From Prorocentrum cordatum (Eukaryota > Sar > Dinophyceae > Prorocentrales > Prorocentraceae), in NCBI GenBank assembly GCA_963575745.1, contig CAUYUJ010000361.1:64001-114867 (forward strand): a stretch of 50,867 bases of DNA. Reading direction: 5' to 3'. The position numbers and the translations under genes were made by a program. The notes under the pieces are model-generated. The model ran no database searches and was not told the origin of the DNA. It saw nothing but the letters and a program-made list of their open reading frames with translations. Below are positions 19,491 through 26,972 of this stretch, piece by piece (within the stretch, counting starts at the first letter, position 1; every line of letters begins with the position of its first letter).

Positions 19491-20120
19491 TATGTGTATG
19501 TGTGTGTCTACAGTATACAAATAGACCGGGCCCACTCCCGGGGCGTCCTCCACTTCGATAACATTTGGATTACGCTCCCTTTTCTGCGCTTTCTGGCCTC
19601 CCGGGGAGCCCCCAAAACGCCGAAGGACAGCCCAAGACGACCCCAAGAAGCTTCCAGAACGTAAAAGAACGGCCCAAGACGTTCCCAAGCATCCCAAGAT
19701 AGCTTTCGGTCGGCTCTCCAGGCTCCCAGGAGGCCTCCAAGAGACCTCAAGAGAGAGCTCCGAGAGGCCTCCCAAGAGCGCGCGCAGAACCTAAAACCGT
19801 TAACGTTCGATTGGTTCTTCTAGGTTTTTGGCTTTTTCACCATCTCATGCTTCCAACGCTCCAAGACGGCCGAAGATGCCCCCAAGACCGCCCCAAGACC
19901 GCCCAAGAGGCCCCCGAGACGGCCCCAAGTCGGGCCAAGAAGGCCCCAAGACTGCCGAAGAGGCGCCCAGGACAGCTCCAGACCACCCCAGAACAGGCCC
20001 AAGATTGGCCCAAGCGAGAGGATTCTGGGACCCCCCAGAGGCCCCCAACACACCCCAGACCCATGAGAGGCCCCAAACAAGCCCCGACGAGGCCCCAAAA
20101 ACAGCCCAAGAGAGCTTCGA
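18900..20120. repeat. CCCCAAGACGGC-type short-period repeat field
   Basis: Words such as GCCCAAGACGG, CCCCAAGAGGCC and CCCGAAGAGG repeat at roughly 10-12 bases with many changes. They make Lys/Arg/Pro-rich frames on one strand and Leu/Gly/Ser/Trp-rich frames on the other. An (AT)n run at about 19,456-19,490 interrupts. The long plus frame over 18,630-19,664 is a by-product. Confidence 0.65.
19603..19750. repeat. Direct long repeat, copy 1
   Basis: About 145 bases (landmarks CCAAGAAGCTTCCAGAACGT, AAAAGAACGGCCCAAGACG, TTTCGGTCGGCTCTCCAGG) match 20,358-20,500 closely. A further shared piece (GCTTCCAACG with nearby TTTTTGGC/TTTTTCGC) lies near 19,820 and 20,175, so a larger unit of a few hundred bases was probably duplicated. 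Confidence 0.65.
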
Positions 20121-20357
20121 GAGCCGTCCCGAGAGAGCGCGAAAAGGATACAATGATGATATCCGCTGGTTTCTCCTACGTTTTTCGCCTTCTCACGTTT
20201 TCCCGCTTCCAACGTTCAAAAGACCGAGGAAGTTGAAAAACAAATAATTCCAGAGATTTTTTTTCAAGTTCAACAAATACTCCCTCCCCCCTCTCGGGGG
20301 TCCCACACCTTCCTGGAACATCTGCGGAACGATCCCGGTACCGCGCGTTCCGGCCCC

Positions 20358-20500
20358 TGGGGACCTCCAAAACGCTTAAGGACAGCGCAAGACGATCCCA
20401 AGAAGCTTCCAGAATGTAAAAGAACGGCCCAAGACGCTCCCAAGCAACTCAAGATAGCCTTCGGTCGGCTCTCCAGACTCCCAGAAAGCCTCCACCTCAA
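20358..20500. repeat. Direct long repeat, copy 2
   Basis: It matches 19,603-19,750 (CCAAGAAGCTTCCAGAATGT, CTTCGGTCGGCTCTCCAGAC) at roughly 85-90% by eye. Confidence 0.65.
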
Positions 20501-20559
20501 AGACCGAGGAACGAAACAAACTGGAATTCCAGAGAATCCCTTTTTTTCAAGTGGGATTC

Positions 20560-20868
20560 CTATTCCATATCCTCTTCCTCCTGCCCCATCAAGACTTCTG
20601 GGTCACATGCACAGATTTTTCGGGAATGCTGTTGAACTCTCTGACGCTGTCTTTGCACTCTTGGATCGTCTTCGTGTCCTCTTGGCTTCCCCTGAAACCA
20701 CCTTAGAAATCGAGATCCCATGATCCCATGAGTTGGAACAAACATAATGTTAGAATTCCCTTTTTTCCAAACTCTCACCCCATGCTTAGTTTTGCGGGAA
20801 GACCACGAGAGGCATCCCAACAGATCGCGGCTTGCATCTACAACATTTCGAACCCACAGGCCAGGCAC
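20560..20868 (-). CDS. Hypothetical 102-codon frame in an AT-richer island
   Basis: The minus-strand frame starts with ATG and has a natural residue mix (MPGLWVRNVVDASRDLLG, then IMFVPTHGIMGSRFLRWF, and an acidic end EEEDME). It sits in one of the few balanced-composition islands, between the repeat field and the first satellite block. No family is recognised and no neighbours support it. Confidence 0.2.
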   Translation of the reverse strand: MPGLWVRNVVDASRDLLGCLSWSSRKTKHGVRVWKKGNSNIMFVPTHGIMGSRFLRWFQGKPRGHEDDPRVQRQRQRVQQHSRKICACDPEVLMGQEEEDME

Positions 20869-20884
20869 GGCACTTGAAAATCAT

Positions 20885-20945
20885 CCTGGCAACGGACCCA
20901 ACCATATGCACTTGTGTGTGAGTGCCGCGTTGCTCTCGGTGGAGC
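20885..20945 (+). repeat. Satellite-module leader, diverged copy
   Basis: CCTGGCAACGGACCCAACCA followed by GCACTTGTGTGTGAGTGCCG and CTCTCGGTGGAGCTC resembles the leader sequences at 39,365-39,435, 41,013-41,073 and 49,783-49,840. It leads directly into the 89-bp satellite. Confidence 0.5.
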
Positions 20946-21568
20946 TCTCCACGGGGCCACGATCCTCGTGAGGGGTGTGCCGAAATGGGCGGGGGGACGC
21001 GTGCGAACCCTGCCGCTGGGGCCTTCGGTGGAGCTCCCTATTGGGCCACGATCCTAATGAGGGGTGTGCCGGAATGGGCGATGGGACGCATGCGCGCCTT
21101 GCCGTTGGGGCCCTCGGTGGAGCTCCCTGTGGGGCCACGATGCTCGTGAGGGGTGTGCCGAAATGGGCGGGGGGACGCATGCGAACCTTGCCGCTGGGGC
21201 CTTCGATGGAGTTCCCTGTGGGGCCACGATCCTCGTGAGGGGTGTGCCGAAATGGGCGAGGGAGCACATGCGGATCCTGCCGCGGGGGCCTTCGAGGGAG
21301 CTCCCTGTGGGGGGGGGCCTGGGGCACCATCCTCATGAGGGGTGTGTCGAAATGATCGGGGGGGCGCATCCGCGCCCTGCCGCTGGGGCCCTCGGTGGAG
21401 CTCCCTGTGGGGCCACGATCCTCGTGAGGGGTGGGCCGAAATGGGCGGGGGGACGCATGCGGACCCTGCCTCTGGGGCCTTCGGTGGAGCTCCCTATGGG
21501 GCCACGACCCTTGTGAGGGGTGTGCCGAAATGGGCGGGGGGACGCATGCGGACCCTGCCGACTATTGA
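20945..21568 (+). repeat. 89-bp satellite, block 0 (about 7 units)
   Basis: Units run from GGGCCACGATCCTCGTGAGG through GGTGTGCCGAAATGGGCGGG to GCCTTCGGTGGAGCTCCCT and repeat every 89-90 bases. Copies are very similar to each other. This is the same family as the field at 32.5-42.5 kb but a distinct subtype (GGGGGACGCATGCG in place of GCGGTCACACATGCGG). Confidence 0.9.
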
Positions 21569-21597
21569 TTATGCTGAAGACGAATTCGAAAAATGCA

Positions 21598-21792
21598 GAT
21601 GACGCGGATGATGTTGACGATGATGATAATGATGATGATGGTGATAATGATGATGACGACAGATGGTCAAAATGGTGATGGTGATGGTGATGGTGATTGT
21701 CGTGGTGGTGATAGTGTTGGTGTTGGTGTTGGTGTCGGTGATTGCGATGGTGATTGTGGTGGTTATGATGATGCTGATGATGATGCTTAATA
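21598..21792 (+). repeat. (GAT)n microsatellite following satellite block 0
   Basis: GATGATGATGATGG-type triplets with GGTGTT stretches. Its position right after the 89-bp block is the same as in the modules at 40.8 and 42.6 kb. Confidence 0.9.
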
Positions 21793-21989
21793 TGGTGCTG
21801 ATGGGGGGCTCTTGAACAGTAATCGTAGAGCGATGGAGGGCCGCGCGGTCTGCAACCGCCACGGCTCCAGCCTTCTCTGTGAAGGGCCTCAGGTGGCCCG
21901 CGCCCCCGGCCCCCGCATGCGCAACGCGGCCCAGGGTTTGACGCTCCTCGGCTTCCACGCCTGCGCCGTCTGGCTCGGGCGCGGGGCTG

Positions 21990-22347
21990 CCCGGCGGCCG
22001 CGCCGCCACCCGCGCAGGTCCCGGACCGCTGCGCGGAGATCGCCCGGTGCCTCCCCGCGCCGGCTTGTCCCGCTTGGGACGTCTGCCCCGACCCTTGCCC
22101 GGCTTGCCCCACGCCGGAGGAGGGTCTGCCGTCTTGGGGCAGCGAGCTCGGCTTCGGGCTCTTGGCGCTGCTGGTGTGGGAGCCGCTCTCCCACTGCGTG
22201 GCCGCGGCCTGCGGCCTTGGTCGCCGCCTGCTGGGCGGTTTGCTGAGGGCGCCGGCGCAGGTGCCCCAAGCGGCGGCGCTGCAGCATGGAGGACGTGCCC
22301 GATCGGCGTGTCCCTCGTGGTCGTGGGCGCGTGCTAGCGCCGGATGA
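21990..22347 (+). pseudogene. Retroelement N-terminal Cys-rich and hydrophobic segment
   Basis: Frame 1 gives several Cys-Pro pairs (CLPAPACPAWDVC, then CPDPCPACPTPEE) followed by a hydrophobic stretch (FGLLALLVWEPLSHCVAAAC). This could be a zinc-binding segment followed by a membrane or core helix. There is no ATG in good position at the start, and the frame closes at 22,347 in GC-rich sequence. Assignment to the element rests on adjacency and on similar leading segments that I recall from other dinoflagellate copies. Confidence 0.35.
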
Positions 22348-22369
22348 ACATCGGCGATGAGCTGAGCTG

Positions 22370-23330
22370 GTGGTCGGCTACGCTGTTCCTGGGCCTGTGC
22401 TCCTGCACCGTCGCGTTGTGGTTCGGGTCAGCGCCGTGGAGCCCTTGCACGCCGCCGTGGCCTCCCCCGACCATGGTGTGTTTGTCGAACGTTTCACGGC
22501 GGATAACACGGACATCGCGGTGTGGCATCGGTGCGACGCAGGAGGTGGCATCCCGGCGGCCGCAGCGGGCGTCGCCATCTATGACTTCCAGCCTGCCCTC
22601 ACGATGCGCGAGTTCGGCGGGTTCGCAGTGGAGGCCGACCACCTCATCGCGGCGTACGACGCCCAGCTTCGCGCCGCGGGCGCCGCCGCGGCCCCACCCC
22701 CAGGCGGTGGTGTTCCTGCAGCGGCCGCTGGTGCCGGCGCGCTTGCGGCGCCGCCTGCCCAGGCGGCCGCGGCGCCAGCGGGTGCTGGAGGCGCTGGGGG
22801 GCTTGGCGTCGGTGGAGGCGCAGCGGGAGGCTTGGCAGCTCTCTTGGGCGGTGGCGGCGGGGCCCTGGCGGGAGGCGCCGCGCCGCCCGCCGCGGACGGT
22901 GCCGCGCCTGCGCCTGGCGGAGGCGCCCTCGCCGCCTTCGCCGCTCCAGCCGCGGCCCCGGGAAGCGCCGCTCCCCCTGCAGGCGGCGGCCGCCGCTCCA
23001 GGCGCGGCCGCCGGCGCGGCCGCCGGCGCGGGCGCCGGGGCGGGTGCTGCGGGGCTGGCGGCCGCTTTCGGCTGCCGTTGCGCCCCGGAGGCGTAGTGGA
23101 CAAGCGCATTCACCCCGTTTCCTACGACGTCAACGGGAAGAGGCACAGGTCGTTCGCGGCCGCCGTCGCCCTCCTGCTCCCGCTGCTGCGGGGCGACTGG
23201 TCTGTTCCTGGGCCGCGGACTGTGCTCTGGGTCGCGCAGCTCATGCTGGAAAACGGGGGCAGCGCCCTCGGCCACCATGTGCAGTGGCGGTCGCTCATCT
23301 GGCTCAACCTCGACGACGGTCTCCGCGCAC
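22370..23330 (+). pseudogene. Retroelement polyprotein, Ala/Gly/Pro-rich part and linker domain
   Basis: Frame 2 carries a folded-looking start (HGVFVERFTADNTDIAVW, then VAIYDFQPALTMREFGGF). An Ala/Gly/Pro-rich segment follows from about residue 100 to 215, then an Arg tract (RRSRRGRRRGRRRG), then a conserved-looking domain (GGVVDKRIHPVSYDVNGKRH, GDWSVPGPRTVLWVAQLML and HHVQWRSLIW). The Arg tract may bind nucleic acid. The natural reading leaves this frame around 23,320 and continues in frame 3. Confidence 0.5.
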
Positions 23331-23681
23331 CTGGAATGCAGCAAGATCTTCGAGACGGCCCTATGCTACGACCAGCTGGGCGTCAGCAGCCTTGGCGCCC
23401 TGGAGCTCGCGGCCCGCCAACTGCAACTGCGCGAAGAACGGCGTCGTGATATGATCCTCGGCGCCAAGGCGAGCGACGACAGCCGCCACGACGAGCATTA
23501 CTATTTCACTGGCATGGCTTCTACTCGTGGGCACATGGTGGCGCCAGAGCTCAGCACCTGGTTCAGAGAGCAGATTGCCCGCGAGAGCGCGATCGCCAAG
23601 GAGAGGAGGAAAGCGCGAGGGGGGCGCTCGGCGGTCCGACCAAAGCGGGGCGCAAAAGGTGGCAAGGAGGACGACAAGTAG
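23330..23681 (+). pseudogene. Retroelement polyprotein, helical linker (CYDQL...ERRKAR)
   Basis: Frame 3 reads LECSKIFETALCYDQLGVSS, LGALELAARQLQLREERRRD, DEHYYFTGMASTRGHMVAPE and AIAKERRKARGGR, then a basic tail and a stop at 23,679-23,681. The order YDQL, E-L-x-x-R-x-x-Q, TRG and E-R-R-K-A-R is one I associate with the region just before the reverse transcriptase in dinoflagellate retroelements. The stop is either genuine separation of two ORFs or a loss-of-frame mutation. Confidence 0.55.
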
Positions 23682-23689
23682 CGTTCGGT

Positions 23690-24718
23690 CGCCTCTTCAC
23701 TTGATCGGCTGCCTGCTGCCCCTTGGCCCCGGGCTGGCAGGCATTTTCTTTTTCGGCCACGGCGGGGTGGTTTGCCAGCGCGACGTCTTCCCGCTTCCTG
23801 GTCTACAAGTTCCTGCTCTCGGCGCTGGCGGTTGTCGCGCCGTCGCTCGCCGTGGGCTTCGCCGGCGCCGCGCCCTCGAGTGGGCCAGCGACGGCATCTC
23901 CGCCCTCGACGCCCTTTCTTGTCGTGGCGAGGCGTCGGCTGCATCGCCCTCTGCCGTCCAACGGCTGAGCCTGGAGCACCTGGGGCGCAGCTACCTGGCG
24001 GTGGGGGCTTGCCCTGCCGACCTTCGCCCCCGCGGGGGCCGTCGTGAGCCCTGCGGCTCCGCCGTCATGTGCGGCGAGAATTCATCTGCCGTCGCGCCCT
24101 ACAACAAGGACCTCGCGCCCTGGCCGGCCGCGGGCGCCGCCCCCGTGGACCTCGCGAGCGCGGTCTCGGTCGAGCGCACCTCCTGGTTGAGGGATCTGAC
24201 GGCCAAGATGCGACGACCTGCTGCAGTGGCGGCAATTCGGTCGGAGCTCGGCATCCATCGCCCTCATGTGGACCCTGCCTTCCGCCACGAGCGCGTCTAC
24301 GCCGATTTCGTCCAGGGGGCGCTGGAGCGCGGAATGGTTTGCCTTGTGCCGACGACGTCTGAGCCCAATGTGAGCCTATTCTTCGTTCGGAAAAAGTCAG
24401 TCCAGCAGCGGATAATCTTCGACGCGCGCTTGGCCAACTGCGATTTCGAGCCGCCCCCGTTGACGCGCCTCCCCTCCGCGGTTGCCTTCGCGAAGAAGGA
24501 GACCAGCGAGTGCGACGTGGCGTGGCACTCGGTCGGGGACATCCAGAACGCCTTCTACGCCATCTGGGTTCCGCCCGAGCTGGGGGCCCACTTTCGTTCC
24601 CCACCCGTTCGTGCTGGGGCTGTCAGACGGCCCGAGGTGGAGGGCGTGCGGCTGCCCTCGGCGACCCTCCTCACGCCCGTGCTGACGGCGCTGCCGACGG
24701 GGTGGAGCTGGGCGCCTC
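23690..24718 (+). pseudogene. Reverse transcriptase, fingers/palm half
   Basis: Frame 1 carries the N-terminal part of the enzyme. After a helical lead (EWASDGISALDAL, then VQRLSLEHLGRSYLAVGA) come SWLRDLTAKMRRP, HERVYADFVQGALERGMVCL, VSLFFVRKKSVQQRIIFDAR and DIQNAFYAIWVPPELGAHFR. The aspartate of DIQNAFY (near 24,538) corresponds to the first catalytic aspartate. GVRLPSA and LPTGWSWA match the usual primer-grip side motifs, with a frame 1 to frame 2 switch near 24,712-24,719, where TGCCAGCTG restores the reading (CQLVTEEGLS). Translation beyond that point in frame 1 is Gly/Pro/Arg nonsense. Confidence 0.65.
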
Positions 24719-25456
24719 TGCCAGCTGGTGACCGAGGAGGGCCTGTCGCGCGGGGGCCTGGGCGCGGACGTCCTGGTCAAGGACCGCGCGGCCCCCTCCC
24801 CGCCGGGGCCCTCGCGGCCCCTGGGCGCCGCCGGGTGCGTCGACAACATCATGGTGCAGGGCGGCCCTCGTGGCCGCGTGACCGCTGCAGGACAGCGCGC
24901 GACCGCTGGCCTGGCCGACCAGGGCTTCCTGGTGCACGAAAACGCTTCCGAGGCCGTGGACAGCACCGACTTCGTCGGCCTCTCTTTCGACGTGCAGGCC
25001 CACGCGGTGCGCGTGGCCACGCGCCGAATGCGGCGGCTCCGCCCGGCGTTCGAGGAGCTCCTGGCACGCGGCCGTTACTCGGGATCGGTGCTGGAGGTGG
25101 TCTTGGGGCACGCGACGTGGCTCGTACTTTTGCAGCGCCCGACCCACTCCATCTTGAATTCGGTTTACGCCTTCACCAAGGCCCACAAGCAGCAGATCGC
25201 GCCGCTCTGGGACTCGGTGGCCACGGAGCTGAAGCTGGTCCGGGACCTCCCCCCGCCCCCCGTGGCGCGCACCGACTCGAAGTGGCTCCCCAGCGTGACC
25301 GCCAGCGATGCCTCGCCCTGGGGTTGCGGCGTCTGCGTCCGCCAGGCGGATCCTGAGTTGGTCGGGCGCTGGGGCCGCTCTGCAGAGAAGTGGCGCTACA
25401 AGCAGGGAGTTAGGATGGTTCTGTCCTCCTCTGGGCCTTCCCTTGGGAAATGCTGA
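24719..25456 (+). pseudogene. Reverse transcriptase catalytic box, thumb and RNase H-like start
   Basis: Frame 2 continues the enzyme with CQLVTEEGLSRGGL, then CVDNIMVQGG at 24,836 onward in the place of the YxDD box, then DFVGLSFDV and a thumb-like helix set (MRRLRPAFEELLARGRYSGS, HATWLVLLQRPTHSILNSVY). SDASPWGCGVCV, near 25,304-25,340, is the usual first RNase H aspartate motif after RT in such elements. KWRYKQG follows, and the frame then ends at a stop at 25,454-25,456 after unrelated sequence, so the rest of the RNase H domain and anything beyond it is missing. The second aspartate of the box is Asn. Confidence 0.65.
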
Positions 25457-25459
25457 AAA

Positions 25460-25910
25460 AATGGTTTTCGTGATCGTGGAATTGCATGGCGTTTCGATGA
25501 TTGTTTTCGTTTTTTTTGGTTTCCGTTCAAGCGCCGCATGGTTATAAATTTCATGTGCCAGAATCGCGCCCCAAATTAAAAGGTCAATAGGAAATGCCAG
25601 AATGGCACTGCGCTGCCCAATCAATGCGCTTGCACACAATTCCACGCGCACCCCAAGAAACAACGCGCAACCCATGAGGTAGCAGGAACAGCGCTTGGCG
25701 GTGCCCATCGCGTTTGTTTTTGCACGCCGCGCGTGCCATGGCGCTTTTGTTGGGATATCGCGTGGCCTCTGAACTGCACATGCGCCGCGTTCTACATGAC
25801 TCTGGTAGCGGGGCTGTTGTCCATCAGCGATCTCGCAAGCAATGTGTCACAAATGGGATACGTCCCAGCGATGCGTCCCATCCGTGCTTCTGCCCTCCAC
25901 ATGTCCTCCT
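25460..25910. other. AT-richer non-coding stretch after the retroelement
   Basis: GGTTTTCGTGATCG, GCGTTTCGATGATTG and TTTTCGTTTTTTTTGG words recall the core of the CAGGG fold-back elements at 13.5 and 16.7 kb, but no inverted ends were found. No gene is seen. Confidence 0.35.
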
Positions 25911-25914
25911 TGTC

Positions 25915-26088
25915 ATCTTCGTCGTCATCATCACCATCATTTCCATCATCACCATCATAGCCATTACCGCCATCACTACCACCATCGTCATCATCATCAT
26001 CATTATCATCATTATCAACCCCATGGCCATCGTCATCGTCATCGTCATTGTCATCGTCATCATTGTCGTCCTCATTATGTTCCATTAA
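25915..26088 (-). repeat. (ATC)n microsatellite, the inverse of the GAT tracts
   Basis: CATCATCACC and ATCATCATC triplets. Read on the minus strand this is a GAT tract preceded by a satellite fragment, the same order as in the plus-strand modules. Confidence 0.85.
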
Positions 26089-26129
26089 CATGCGTCACGT
26101 TGAACCGCGCACATGCTCCAGTTGGGTAC

Positions 26130-26275
26130 ATAATAATCTTGACGTGTATCATCATGCGCCAGTGGCGTGTATCATCATGCCCCAGCGGCGCGCACCATCA
26201 CGTTGACCCAGACACATGCTCCAGTGGCGTCATCATCATTGTCCTCATCATGCTCCAGTGGCGTGCATCATGTGG
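26130..26275. repeat. 23-bp tandem repeat CATCATGCnCCAGTGGCGTG
   Basis: Units such as CATCATGCGCCAGTGGCGTG plus TAT repeat three to five times with one longer interrupted copy. Confidence 0.6.
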
Positions 26276-26284
26276 AAGTGCCTT

Positions 26285-26350
26285 CATGCGTTCACCGCCA
26301 CACGATGGCACGCCCCTCGCACGTTTCGTGTCCCAATCGTGAGCTCCAAC
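26285..26350 (-). repeat. Inverted single unit of the 89-bp satellite
   Basis: The reverse complement reads GGAGCTCACGATTGGGACAC then GAAACGTGCGAGGGGCGTGC, which is the satellite core (GGAGCTCC...GCCACGAAACGTGTGAGGGGTGTGCC). It is the only clear minus-strand copy seen in the window. Confidence 0.65.
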
Positions 26351-26519
26351 TGTGGCCTCTGACGATTGCCTCAGAAGGGTTGGACCGTCTGAACGTGTTC
26401 GGGCCGTCTCTTCAACATGCCGTTTCAGGGCCGTGAGGACCGCAATGTGGAACGTGATGTTGTCGCATACCCCGTGCAGGTTAGTGCACTTACATCGCCC
26501 TCGGATAGATCAACGCTTC

Positions 26520-26840
26520 GCGTAGCACGGTCTGAAGCTAGGAGGGTTGTAGTGGGAGGTTGTCTTGGGGGAGTGTCTAGGGAACCTTATCGGTGGGCCG
26601 TCGTGGGAGGCCGTCTCCAGGACTTGGCCAGGAGTTTGGAGCGTCTTATCGGGGGGGGCGTTTCTTGGGGGCTGTCTCTTGGGGGCCGTCTTGGGCGCCG
26701 TCTTTTGTTGGCCGCTATGTCGGGGAGGGCGTTCTTTTGGGGCCGTCTCGTCGGGTGGGCGTCTCTTAGGGCCCCGTCATATGGGGGCCGTCTCATTAGG
26801 TGCCGTGTCTTGGGGGCAGTCTGATCGGGGCGGGCGCCTT
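26520..26840. repeat. GTCTTGGGGGCC-type short-period repeat
   Basis: GGGGGCCGTCTTGGGCGCCG and similar words repeat at about 10-13 bases. This is the reverse complement of the CCCCAAGACGGC family at 18.9-20.1 kb and reappears at 45.29-45.57 kb. Confidence 0.65.
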
Positions 26841-26915
26841 GGGCCATGGAGTTTCTAGGAGGCACGTCGGGGCCAGGATGACTACGGAGAGTTCGCGACA
26901 CCATGCATTCCACAC

Positions 26916-26935
26916 AGCCACTTTGTCTCATTCAG
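26916..26935 (+). other. Possible relict of the dinoflagellate spliced leader
   Basis: AGCCACTTTGTCTCA differs at two of fifteen bases from the 3' part of the spliced leader (AGCCATTTTGGCTCA) and is followed by TTCAG. It lies 38 bases upstream of the first ATG of the large coding region. Such relicts are known in dinoflagellate genes re-inserted from trans-spliced mRNA. With two mismatches a chance match somewhere in 50 kb is likely; its position is what makes it interesting. Confidence 0.25.
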
Positions 26936-26972
26936 ATGTTGTGGAGCATTATTCATACGTTTTATTTCTTGC

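Larger units (their letters stand above)
21990..25456 (+). mobile_element. Decayed retroelement (RT/RNase H) with dinoflagellate-type polyprotein
   Basis: Five consecutive coding stretches on the plus strand form one polyprotein in the order Cys-rich/hydrophobic region, Ala/Gly/Pro-rich region, conserved linker domain, reverse transcriptase and RNase H-like domain. Each change of stretch is a change of frame (1, 2, 3, 1, 2). The RT linked to a DAS-type RNase H without a visible protease or integrase resembles DIRS-like or related elements. A tyrosine recombinase would be expected for DIRS but is not seen, because the frame ends at 25,456. No LTRs or flanking duplications were identified. The frame changes could be mutations, sequencing indels or introns; mutation is the likeliest. 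Confidence 0.65.

Noticed and set aside
18630-19664. Plus-strand open frame of 344 codons rich in KRP and APKR words
   Set aside because: The peptide repeats follow the CCCCAAGACGGC DNA repeat and also read through an (AT)n run as YIYIYIYI, which a real gene would not.
22334-23344. Minus-strand open frame of 336 codons across the retroelement
   Set aside because: It is the antisense shadow of the Ala/Gly/Pro-rich plus-strand polyprotein and has no motif of its own.
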